Positions 16,970 to 25,117 of a stretch of 64,000 nucleotides of DNA are shown piece after piece. The translations under genes were made by a program, and so were the position numbers. Numbering within the stretch: the stretch's first letter is position 1; every line of letters begins with the position of its first letter. The stretch comes from Pseudomonas sp. NFIX28 (GTDB lineage Bacteria > Pseudomonadota > Gammaproteobacteria > Pseudomonadales > Pseudomonadaceae): NCBI RefSeq assembly GCF_900107395.1, contig NZ_FNPW01000021.1, positions 31,029 to 95,028 of the forward strand, read 5' to 3'. Below the pieces are notes generated by a model. It was not told where the DNA came from. It saw nothing but the letters and a program-made list of their open reading frames with translations, and ran no database searches.

Positions 16970-18289
16970 ATGACAGCGAGATTTCCAGTGACCGACCGCC
17001 GCACCTTCCTCAAGCACGCCAGCCTGCTCGCCGCCGCCCTGCCCTTTGGCAGCGCCGCCCTCGCCCAGGCGGCGCCGCCAACTCCCGCCGCCGCGCCCAG
17101 CGCCGATCAATGGAGCGAGCTGCGCCGGCTGTTCGAGCTCGACCCCGATTATGTGCACCTGGCCAACTTCCTCATCACCTCGCACCCGCGGCCGGTGCGC
17201 GAGGCCATCGACGGCTATCGCCGGCAACTGGACCGTAACCCGGCGGCGGCCATGGACTACGACAGCCAGTTCACCTGGCAACGCGAGGCCCATGTGCGCG
17301 AGCGCGTGGGCCGCTACCTGGACATCAAGCCGGCCCAGGTCGCGCTGATCGGCAGCACCACCGAGGGCCTGGCCATGCTCTATGGCGGGATCCACGTGCT
17401 GCCCCACCAGGAAATCCTGACCACCGTGCACGAACACTATTCGACCCGCAGCGCCTTGAAATACCGCACCCAGCGCGAAGGCACCCAGGTGCGCAAAATC
17501 GAGCTGTTCAAGTCGGCCCGGCAAATGTCCAGCGACGAGGTGCTGGGCAATATCGCCCGCAATATCCGCCCCAACACCCGGGTGCTGGGCATGACCTGGG
17601 TGCATTCGGGCAGTGGCGTGAAGTTGCCCATCGGCGAAATCGGCCAGCTGGTCGCCGAACACAACCGCAACCGCGACGAACGGGACCGCCTCCTCTACTG
17701 CGTGGACGGCGTGCATGGGCTGGGGGTCGAGGACGTGACCTTCGCCGACCTCAACTGCGACTTCTTCGTCGCCGGCACCCACAAATGGATGTTCGGCCCG
17801 CGCGGCACCGGGATCCTCTGCTCACGCTCGGAAAAACTCAAGCACCTGACGCCGCTGGTGGCGACCTTCTCCCAGGACGCGGACTTCGCCACCACCATGA
17901 CCCCCGGCGGCTACCACAGCTTCGAGCACCGCTGGGCCGTGGACGAAGCCTTCGACCTGCACATGCGGCTGGGCAAGGCCAACGTGCAGTCGCGCATCCA
18001 CGCGCTCAACAGCTACCTCAAGCAACGCCTGCAGGAACACCCGGGCATTGAACTGGTCACGCCGCAGAGCCCGGAACATTCCGCCGGCTTCACCTTCTTT
18101 CGCGGCAAGGACCTGAACACCGACGCCACGGCCGCCTGGCTGATCGAGAACCGCATCCTGGTCGACGCGGTGTACCGCGACGCCGGCCCGGTGGTGCGCA
18201 TGGCCCCAAGCCTGCTCAACAGCGAGGCGGACATCGATCGCGCCATGGACTTGCTGGGCAAGCGCCCGCGCAGCGGGGCCGCGAGCTGA
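16970..18289 (+). CDS. pvdN: Tat-exported PLP-dependent aminotransferase-like enzyme
   Basis: A 439-aa class V aminotransferase-fold protein with a twin-arginine signal (TDRRTFLKHASLLAAALPFGSA). The PLP-binding Lys is Lys272 in FVAGTHKWMFGPRGTG, and the cofactor Asp is in CVDGVHGLG. In P. fluorescens, PvdN converts the glutamate attached to the chromophore into succinamide in the periplasm. The start at 16970 is just 3 bp after the pvdM stop, indicating coupled expression. Confidence 0.95.
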   Translation: MTARFPVTDRRTFLKHASLLAAALPFGSAALAQAAPPTPAAAPSADQWSELRRLFELDPDYVHLANFLITSHPRPVREAIDGYRRQLDRNPAAAMDYDSQFTWQREAHVRERVGRYLDIKPAQVALIGSTTEGLAMLYGGIHVLPHQEILTTVHEHYSTRSALKYRTQREGTQVRKIELFKSARQMSSDEVLGNIARNIRPNTRVLGMTWVHSGSGVKLPIGEIGQLVAEHNRNRDERDRLLYCVDGVHGLGVEDVTFADLNCDFFVAGTHKWMFGPRGTGILCSRSEKLKHLTPLVATFSQDADFATTMTPGGYHSFEHRWAVDEAFDLHMRLGKANVQSRIHALNSYLKQRLQEHPGIELVTPQSPEHSAGFTFFRGKDLNTDATAAWLIENRILVDAVYRDAGPVVRMAPSLLNSEADIDRAMDLLGKRPRSGAAS

Positions 18290-18345
18290 GTGCCCGGCGC
18301 CCCGACCACCGTCCCTCACCCTTCCCACTACAAGGTCATTTACCG

Positions 18346-19209
18346 ATGAAACCCCTCGCTTATTCCTCCCTCGCCGCCATGCTCGGCTGCCTGGTCGCCC
18401 TGAGCGCCCACGCCGTCGAGCCGCCCAAGCCCGGCAGCGTCTTCAAGGACTGCAAGAATTGCCCGGAAATGGTCGTGCTGCCGGCGGGCAGTTTTCTCAT
18501 GGGCACCCCCGAAGGCGAAGTCGGCAAGGAACCGGATGAAAGCCCGCAGCACACCGTCACCTTCAAGAAAGCCTTCGCCATGAGCCGCTTCCATGTCACC
18601 GCCGCCGAGCTGGACGCCTACATTCGCGAAACCGGGACGGTAATCAAGGACGGCGACACGCGCCCCGGGCGCCTGTGCCAGGCCAGCAAGCCACGCTATG
18701 AGCAGGGCCCGCGGCAGCCGGCGGTGTGCATCGACTATTACGAAGTCCAGGCCTACGCCCAGTGGCTGTCGAAAAAGACCGGCAAGCAATACCGGATGAT
18801 CAGCGAGGCCGAGCGCGAATACGCCGCGCGCGCCGGCTCCAGCGGCCCGTTCCCCTTCCCTTTCGACGAGGAAGGCCAATACCAGATCAACAAGCACGCC
18901 AACACCTACGGCCCCAAGGATGGCTACAGCTTCAGCTCGCCCGTGGGCAGCTACCCGCCGAACGCCTTCGGCATGTACGACATGCACGGCAATGTGTACG
19001 AGTGGACCGCCGACTGCTGGCACCCCAACTACGAAGGCGCGCCGAGCGATGGCAGCGCCTGGATGACCGGCGGGGTCTGCGCCGATGCGCAGATGCGCGG
19101 CAATGACTGGGGAGAGGCGCCGGTGTTTTCGCGTTCGGGCAACCGCAACAGCCGCAAGCGCGAAGTTCGCGGCGACTTCCTGGGCTTTCGCGTAGCCCGT
19201 GAACTCTGA
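18346..19209 (+). CDS. pvdO: FGE-like periplasmic pyoverdine maturation protein
   Basis: A 287-aa protein with a signal peptide (cleavage likely after SAHA) and a formylglycine-generating-enzyme-like domain, seen in MVVLPAGSFLMGTPEGE, FHVTAAELDAYI and the closing NRNSRKREVRGDFLGFRVARE. PvdO is needed for the last oxidation that completes the chromophore. Third gene of the operon, 56 bp after pvdN, with no promoter of its own seen. Confidence 0.95.
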   Translation: MKPLAYSSLAAMLGCLVALSAHAVEPPKPGSVFKDCKNCPEMVVLPAGSFLMGTPEGEVGKEPDESPQHTVTFKKAFAMSRFHVTAAELDAYIRETGTVIKDGDTRPGRLCQASKPRYEQGPRQPAVCIDYYEVQAYAQWLSKKTGKQYRMISEAEREYAARAGSSGPFPFPFDEEGQYQINKHANTYGPKDGYSFSSPVGSYPPNAFGMYDMHGNVYEWTADCWHPNYEGAPSDGSAWMTGGVCADAQMRGNDWGEAPVFSRSGNRNSRKREVRGDFLGFRVAREL

Positions 19210-19248
19210 AGCAGGAAAACCGCCGGGGACCCGGCCCCAGCCTGTGAG

Positions 19249-19287
19249 CGGTCGATCGCAGCAGCCCCGGGCTGCCGCGATCGACCG
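19249..19287. terminator. Strong hairpin between convergent pvdO and pvdF
   Basis: CGGTCGATCGC and GCGATCGACCG form a long stem, continued inward by GCAGCC/GGCTGC with one unpaired base on each side and a small loop. It lies between two convergent stop codons and probably ends both transcripts, although there is no T-tract on either side. Confidence 0.65.
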
Positions 19288-19295
19288 TCATTCAT

Positions 19296-20168
19296 TCACG
19301 CCACGACCGGAGCGTGCTCACCGGTAGCTGCACTCTCCTCGCGCCGCAACCCCGCCATGTGCATCAAGCCTTCATGCAAGGCCGGGAACAGGCTGTGGTT
19401 AAAGTTGTTCCAGCGCAGCTCGAGGATGGTGTCGTCCGGCGCGATCTCGGTGTTCAGCACGTCGACTATTACCTCGCCGGAATCGATCCCGTTATCCACA
19501 TAGTGGAAGGACGCCCCGGTCATGGGCACCACCGGCACGGAACGGGTTTCCAGGGTCTGCCAGTCGACCACCTTCTGCCCCCGCGCGCCGTACAGCGCAT
19601 CCAGGGTGGCGTAGGCGCCACGGCGCTCGTAAGGCGATTCCAGGCGGGTGATGCCCGGGTGAATGTTGACGATCCGGCGATAAAACGGCCGGCCCGGACG
19701 CACCAGCTGGTCGAGGATCACCAGCAAGCCGTCCAGCACCACCAGTTCCACGCCCAGCGCTTGCAGCTTGTGCAGCAGGCGCTGCTCGAAATCGTGCTTG
19801 CCCGCGACCCGCTCCGGCGCGTCCAGCGCCAGCCGCCGGTAGGTCGAAGGCACCGCGTGCAGCAAATCGTTGAGCGCTCGCCCCTGCACCGACAGCTGCG
19901 GCGGATAGAACCACTGATGGCCCGGCCGGAAGGAAAAACCGTAGTCGCGGACTTTCTCGCGGTCGCTCGGCGAGTCGGCGTCATCGTCGTAGATCATCGC
20001 CTCGAGCGAATAGAGATCGCCCAGGGGCGATTGATCCAGCGCCTCGGCCAGGTATTCCAGGGGCGACTTCATGTAGCGCTCTTCGCCCTTGTACTGGACG
20101 TACTGCCCGGCCTTGTCGGCGGCGGCGTTTCTCAGGGACCAGATGTAGGCAATCTTTGTCTTCGTCAT
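19296..20168 (-). CDS. pvdF: N5-hydroxyornithine formyltransferase
   Basis: A 290-aa formyltransferase of the GART fold that uses N10-formyl-tetrahydrofolate to formylate the hydroxyornithine made by PvdA. The catalytic His lies in the NIHPGIT motif near residue 170 and the Asp in DNGIDSGEVI near 226. The N-terminus MTKTKIAYIWSLRNAAADKAG and overall length match PvdF. It is divergent from pvdE, each gene with its own PvdS-type promoter. Its presence predicts formyl-OHOrn, and not acetyl- or cyclic OHOrn, in the siderophore. Confidence 0.96.
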   Translation of the reverse strand: MTKTKIAYIWSLRNAAADKAGQYVQYKGEERYMKSPLEYLAEALDQSPLGDLYSLEAMIYDDDADSPSDREKVRDYGFSFRPGHQWFYPPQLSVQGRALNDLLHAVPSTYRRLALDAPERVAGKHDFEQRLLHKLQALGVELVVLDGLLVILDQLVRPGRPFYRRIVNIHPGITRLESPYERRGAYATLDALYGARGQKVVDWQTLETRSVPVVPMTGASFHYVDNGIDSGEVIVDVLNTEIAPDDTILELRWNNFNHSLFPALHEGLMHMAGLRREESAATGEHAPVVA

Positions 20169-20267
20169 GGTTTCACAATCAAGGAAGGGATCGGGACCTG
20201 GGCGGCCCGCGCTGGATCGCCGCTCGGCATCCAGTCATGGCGCTGGCCCAGGGTGCTCCCTTGTTAA

Positions 20268-20291
20268 ACGAACGGTTACCCCGTGGATTTA
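20268..20291 (-). promoter_or_regulatory. PvdS-type promoter of pvdF
   Basis: Minus-strand TAAAT (20291-20287, context GGGATAAATCC) and CGT (20270-20268) with 16 bp between, 100 bp before the pvdF ATG. A nearer CGT at 20274-20272 has the wrong spacing. Confidence 0.8.
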
Positions 20292-20321
20292 TCCCCGCGC
20301 GCCCGCGCCGTCCTGGCGCGC

Positions 20322-20345
20322 TAAATCCCCACCCGGCTGCTTCGT
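20322..20345 (+). promoter_or_regulatory. PvdS-type promoter of pvdE
   Basis: TAAAT at 20322-20326 in the perfect iron-starvation box GCTAAATCCC, followed after 16 bp by CGT at 20343-20345. It is 149 bp upstream of the pvdE ATG. Confidence 0.88.
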
Positions 20346-20493
20346 CTAATCATTCAGAGGCAATGGGCCGTTACCGCCCGTTGCGCTTGCCGCGAACGCT
20401 GCCCGGCGTACGCCACGGGCCTGCCGCGCAGTACCGCGGCGGCGTCCCCACAAGCACCGCCCCCCAGACCACCGCTCGAAACAGGAAATCCTA

Positions 20494-22143
20494 ATGACCA
20501 ACCCGGCACGCGGCGCTACCCGCGAACTCTTGGGCCTGCTACGGCCTTTCTGGTTCACCGTGACCTTTTCCATCGTGCTGGGGGTCATCGCCGGCTTGAG
20601 CGTCACCAGCCTGCTGGCGACCATCAACACCGCCCTGCACGCGCCGACCGGCATGAGCCGCGACGTCGCGGCGCTGTTCGCCGGCCTCTGCCTGCTGGCC
20701 ATGGCCAGCTCGATCTTTTCCGATATCGCCAGCAACTACGTGGGCCAGCACATCATCGCCAAGCTGCGCAAGGAACTGGGCGGCAAGGTGCTGTCGGCGC
20801 CCATCGAGCAGCTCGAGCGCTTTCGCAGCCATCGGCTGATCCCGGTGCTCACCCACGACGTCGACACCATCAGCGACTTCGCCTTCGCCTTCGCCTCGCT
20901 GGCCATTTCCCTGTCGATCACCCTGGGCTGCCTGACGTACCTGGCGACCTTGTCGCTGCCGATCTTCCTGATCGTGATGGTCGCCATCGTGATCGGCGTG
21001 CCCGTGCAGTACTTCGCCAGCTCTCGCGGCATCAAGGGTTTCTACGCGGCCCGGGATGAAGAAGACGTGCTGCAAAAGCACTACAGCGCAATCGCCGACG
21101 GCGCCAAGGAACTGCGCATCCATCGGCCGCGCCGCCAGAGCATGCTGGTGGACAAGATCCAGGCCACCGCCGACCGGATCTGCGCCATCCAGATCAAGTC
21201 GGTCAATATCTTCATCCTCGCCAAGACATTCGGCTCGATGCTGTTTTTCGTGGTCATCGGCCTGGCCATTACCCTGCAAGCCATCTGGCCCAGCGCCGAC
21301 AAGGCGGCGATGAGCGGCTTCGTGCTGGTGCTGCTGTACATGAAGGGCCCCCTGGAACACCTGCTGCTGACGATGCCCACGGTCAACCGGGCGCGGATCG
21401 CCTTCCGCCGCATCATGCAGCTCTCGGAACAGTTTTCATCGCCCGAGCCGCATCTGCTGACCCAGGTGGGCGAGGTCAAGCAGCAGTCCGTGCAGAGCCT
21501 GGAACTGCGCAATGTGCGCTACGACTACCCGAGCGTGGAGGGCGCGGCCGCCTTCAGCCTGGGGCCGGTGAACCTGAAGATCGAACAAGGCGACATCGTG
21601 TTCATCGTCGGTGAAAACGGCTGCGGCAAGACCACCCTGATCAAGCTGCTGCTGGGCCTCTACACCCCGCAGTCGGGCGAAGTGCGGCTCAACGGCGAAG
21701 CGGTCAAGGCCCAGACCCTGGACGACTACCGCCAGCTGTTCACCACGGTATTCGCCGACTACCACCTGTTCGACGAACTGCTGCAGGGCAGCCCGACCCT
21801 GCCCGAGGATGTCGGCCAGTACCTGGAGCGCCTGGAAATCGCCCACAAGGTCAGCATCCGCGACGGCGCCTTCACCACCACCGACCTTTCCACCGGCCAA
21901 CGCAAGCGGCTGGCGCTGGTCAACGCCTGGCTCGAGGGGCGCCCGCTGCTGGTCTTCGACGAATGGGCCGCCGACCAGGACCCGACGTTCCGGCGGATTT
22001 TCTACACACAGCTGTTGCCCGACCTCAAGCGCCTGGGCAAGACCATCATTGTCATCAGCCATGACGATCGCTATTTCGACGTCGCGGACCAGCTGGTCCG
22101 CATGGAGGCCGGCAAGGTCATCACTCAACTGCAACCGGCGTGA
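20494..22143 (+). CDS. pvdE: ABC transporter exporting the pyoverdine precursor
   Basis: A 549-aa half-transporter of the cyclic-peptide exporter family. Residues 1-~320 hold six membrane segments. The C-terminal ATPase has Walker A GENGCGKTT near residue 374, signature LSTGQRKRLALV and Walker B LLVFDEWAADQDP. It moves the acylated peptide precursor from cytoplasm to periplasm, where PvdQ, PvdP, PvdM, PvdN and PvdO act. fpvA follows 92 bp downstream on the same strand. Confidence 0.96.
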   Translation: MTNPARGATRELLGLLRPFWFTVTFSIVLGVIAGLSVTSLLATINTALHAPTGMSRDVAALFAGLCLLAMASSIFSDIASNYVGQHIIAKLRKELGGKVLSAPIEQLERFRSHRLIPVLTHDVDTISDFAFAFASLAISLSITLGCLTYLATLSLPIFLIVMVAIVIGVPVQYFASSRGIKGFYAARDEEDVLQKHYSAIADGAKELRIHRPRRQSMLVDKIQATADRICAIQIKSVNIFILAKTFGSMLFFVVIGLAITLQAIWPSADKAAMSGFVLVLLYMKGPLEHLLLTMPTVNRARIAFRRIMQLSEQFSSPEPHLLTQVGEVKQQSVQSLELRNVRYDYPSVEGAAAFSLGPVNLKIEQGDIVFIVGENGCGKTTLIKLLLGLYTPQSGEVRLNGEAVKAQTLDDYRQLFTTVFADYHLFDELLQGSPTLPEDVGQYLERLEIAHKVSIRDGAFTTTDLSTGQRKRLALVNAWLEGRPLLVFDEWAADQDPTFRRIFYTQLLPDLKRLGKTIIVISHDDRYFDVADQLVRMEAGKVITQLQPA

Positions 22144-22181
22144 TTTTTTCCGGTTTATGACAGGTCGTGCGTCATACAGAT

Positions 22182-22204
22182 AGCATTGAGAATTAATAGC
22201 ATTA
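22182..22204. promoter_or_regulatory. Fur-box-like AT-rich site upstream of fpvA
   Basis: AGCATTGAGAATTAATAGC is similar to the Fur pattern and to the site before the ECF sigma gene (shared core GAGAATTA). It lies 32-54 bp before the fpvA ATG. No TAAAT-N16-CGT promoter occurs in this gap, so fpvA would depend on pvdE read-through or on another sigma factor. Confidence 0.45.
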
Positions 22205-22235
22205 ACACTCCAACCTTGCCGTCACATAAGAGCAT

Positions 22236-24710
22236 ATGAGCATGCCTGCACAACATCGACTCAACCTCCTGACGAAAGCGCTGCTACGCCACGCGTTCTC
22301 GCCCAAACTGACCGCCCGTGCACTGGGGCTGGCACTTGCGCTGCCGTTGATGGGGCAAGTGCAGGCACAGGAGGTCGCGTTCAACATCCCGGCGCAACCG
22401 CTGGCCGCCGCGCTGCAAGCGTTCGGCCAGCAGGCGAACCTGCAAGTGCTCTACAGCCCGGACGACATCCAGGGCAAACGCAGCAACCGCTTGAGCGGCA
22501 AGCAGGACCCCGCCCGCGCAATCGCCGAACTGCTCAAGGGCACCGGCGTCGCCTACAGCCTGCAAGACAGCTCGGTGACCATTCTCAGCCCGGGCGCGGC
22601 CGGTGCCCTGGAGCTGGGCGCGACCACCATCAGCGGCAAGGGCCTGGGCAGCACCACGGAAAACACCGGGTCCTACACCACCGGCCCGATGCAGACGGCG
22701 ACCAAGCTGGCGCTGTCCAACCGCGAGACGCCGCAGTCGGTGACGGTCATCACCCGCAAGCGCATGGACGACCAGAACATGAAGAGCCTGGAGGACGTGC
22801 TCAAGAACACGCCGGGCATTTCCATGACCAAGGACGGCCCACAGCGCACGACCTACTACGCCCGTGGCTTCGCAGTCGAAAACCTGATGACCGACGGCCT
22901 GTCCAACGACCTGTCGCACTACCTCAGCCGGGACATGAACTCCTCGCCGGACATGGCGATCTTCGACCGGGTCGAAGTGGTGCGTGGCGCCACCGGCATG
23001 ATGCAGGGCTCGGGCAACCCGTCGGCGGCCATCAACATGGTGCGCAAGCGCCCGACCGCGACCCCGCAGGTCAACATCACCGCCAGCGCGGGCAGCTGGG
23101 ACAACTATCGCACCGAGTTCGACGCCTCCAACGCGCTCAACGAAAGCGGCACCCTGCGCGGTCGCGTGGTCACCGCCTACCAGACCAAGGACAGCTTCCA
23201 GGACTACACCAGTTCCGAGCGCTCGGTGTTCTACGGCATCACCGAAGCCGACCTCAACGAAGACACCACCTTCACCTTCGGCGTGTCCAATCAGAACGCC
23301 AATAACAACAGCGCCTGGGGCGGCCTGCCGACCGCCAAGGACGGCAGCGACCTGAACCTGAGCCGCTCGACCTACCTGGGCAACGACTGGGAATACTGGG
23401 ACCAGGACAACACCACCGCCTTCAGCCGCCTGGAATACCGTTTCGCCGAGAACTGGAAGCTGCTGGTGGCCGCGAGCAAATCCTGGTCCGACCTCGACAT
23501 GTTCGGCACCATGCCCCAGCGTATGGGCGCCAACTACGACCAGTTCGGCCAGTACAACGGCAAATACAAGTACGAAGACCAGCAAAACAGCTACGACGCT
23601 TATGTCACCGGGCCGTTCTCGCTGTTCGGGCGCACCCATGAGCTGGTGGTCGGGGCCAGCCAGCGCGAGCTGACCTTCAAGGGCAAGGGCAACTACAGCA
23701 GCATCAACACCAACACCGACCTCGGCTCGCCAGGCAACAACCCCAAGCCCGACCTGAGCAACACCCCTTGGCGGCAAAACCGCGAGTCCGAACAGAAAGG
23801 CACCTACCTCACCACCCGCCTGAACATGACCGACTCGCTGAAAGTCATCCTCGGTGGCCGCCTCGACTGGTACGACTACGACGTGGAAACCAGCTGGAAC
23901 GGCGTCAAGTACTCCAGCAGCCTGCCGAACAAGGTCACCCGCCACCTGACCCGTTACGCCGGGGTGATCTACGACCTCGACCAGCACCACTCCGTGTATG
24001 CCAGCTACACCGATATTTTCCGTCCGCAGACCGAGCTCGACTCGCAGAACAACGCGCTGGAACCGATCGAAGGCAAGAACTACGAGATCGGTATCAAGGG
24101 CGAATACTTCGACGGCGCGCTGAATGCCAGCGCCGCGATCTTCCGCATCGACCAGGAAAACCGCGCCAAGCAGCTGGACATGAACCAGTGCTCGGCGGGC
24201 ACCAGCTCCTGCTACGAAGCCGCGGGCGAAGTGCGCAGCCAAGGTATCGAACTGGAAATCAACGGTGCCCTGGCGCCGGGCTGGGAACTGGGCGCGGGCT
24301 ACACCTTCGCCGAGGTCAAATACATCAAGGATGCCAACGAGGCCAACGAAGGCCGGCTGTTCGACACCGACATCCCGCGCCATATGTTCAAGGCCTTCAC
24401 CACCTACCAGTTGCCTGGCGACCTCAATCGCTGGACCGTCGGTGGCGGTATCTATCGCCAGAACACCATCTACAACCAGGGCAGCAACTTCTACGCCCCG
24501 TCGACCAACTACCGTATCGAACAGGAGGCCTACACCCTGGTCGACCTGATGACCAGCTACAAGGCCACGGAAAATGTCGATATCCGCCTGAACATCAATA
24601 ACGTCTTCGACAAGAAGTACTACCAGAGCATCGGCACCAACACCCTCTACGGCATCAACCAATATGGCGATCCGCGCAATGCCATGGTGACGGTACGCTG
24701 GTCGCTTTGA
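22236..24710 (+). CDS. fpvA: TonB-dependent ferripyoverdine receptor
   Basis: An 824-aa outer-membrane transducer. A long signal peptide ends near LPLMGQVQA (~residue 44). The STN signalling domain follows (~45-120, with FNIPAQPLAAALQAFGQQANLQVLY in two overlapping parts), then a linker, the plug (~140-260, RETPQSVTVITRKRMDDQNM) and a 22-strand barrel ending MVTVRWSL. The STN domain means the receptor signals ligand binding through an anti-sigma factor, which is not in this window. Length and domain order match FpvA of the siderophore made next door. Confidence 0.95.
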   Translation: MSMPAQHRLNLLTKALLRHAFSPKLTARALGLALALPLMGQVQAQEVAFNIPAQPLAAALQAFGQQANLQVLYSPDDIQGKRSNRLSGKQDPARAIAELLKGTGVAYSLQDSSVTILSPGAAGALELGATTISGKGLGSTTENTGSYTTGPMQTATKLALSNRETPQSVTVITRKRMDDQNMKSLEDVLKNTPGISMTKDGPQRTTYYARGFAVENLMTDGLSNDLSHYLSRDMNSSPDMAIFDRVEVVRGATGMMQGSGNPSAAINMVRKRPTATPQVNITASAGSWDNYRTEFDASNALNESGTLRGRVVTAYQTKDSFQDYTSSERSVFYGITEADLNEDTTFTFGVSNQNANNNSAWGGLPTAKDGSDLNLSRSTYLGNDWEYWDQDNTTAFSRLEYRFAENWKLLVAASKSWSDLDMFGTMPQRMGANYDQFGQYNGKYKYEDQQNSYDAYVTGPFSLFGRTHELVVGASQRELTFKGKGNYSSINTNTDLGSPGNNPKPDLSNTPWRQNRESEQKGTYLTTRLNMTDSLKVILGGRLDWYDYDVETSWNGVKYSSSLPNKVTRHLTRYAGVIYDLDQHHSVYASYTDIFRPQTELDSQNNALEPIEGKNYEIGIKGEYFDGALNASAAIFRIDQENRAKQLDMNQCSAGTSSCYEAAGEVRSQGIELEINGALAPGWELGAGYTFAEVKYIKDANEANEGRLFDTDIPRHMFKAFTTYQLPGDLNRWTVGGGIYRQNTIYNQGSNFYAPSTNYRIEQEAYTLVDLMTSYKATENVDIRLNINNVFDKKYYQSIGTNTLYGINQYGDPRNAMVTVRWSL

Positions 24711-25072
24711 ACCCCGCCTGAAGCGCCCTGCCGGTCTGACCGAGCAGGGCTCCAGCCTGGGATCGCCTCGCCGATCCCGGGTTGCCCCGCCCCCGCCCCG
24801 CCTTTCTTTCCCACCTCTTGAGCCCGAAGTCCGCGCGCCTGTGCGGCAACCTGCCGAGCGCCTTTTCGCCTCTCGCTGGCAACAGCGCAATGCCGCGGGT
24901 TATTGCCGCGGACGACGGGCACAGCGCATCCGGCCGGCGCTCGAAACAGCAGCCATGCCTGGCGCAAGGAATCGCCCCATCGCCCCATCGCCCCGGCGAC
25001 GACCCTCGAGCGCCCTGCCAACGGCGAGCCCGGGCCGGCGCCCGGCACTAAAAAAACCATCCGGCGCAGCAT
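24711..25072. other. Intergenic region between fpvA and pvdD, no gene recognised
   Basis: About 360 bp between convergent fpvA and pvdD. It is GC-rich with short repeats such as ATCGCCCC in three tandem copies near 24971-24998. Short frames here show no protein similarity. The only functional element seen in the wider gap is the terminator that follows. Confidence 0.55.
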
Positions 25073-25107
25073 AAAAAAGGCCCGGGTCATCGCTGACCCG
25101 GGCCTTT
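25073..25107. terminator. Bidirectional terminator between fpvA and pvdD
   Basis: AAAAAA leads into an 11-bp perfect stem GGCCCGGGTCA / TGACCCGGGCC with a TCGC loop, followed by TTT. On the minus strand the A-run becomes a T-run, so it best terminates the NRPS operon and can also stop fpvA. Confidence 0.92.
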
Positions 25108-25117
25108 GGCGTGGCAC

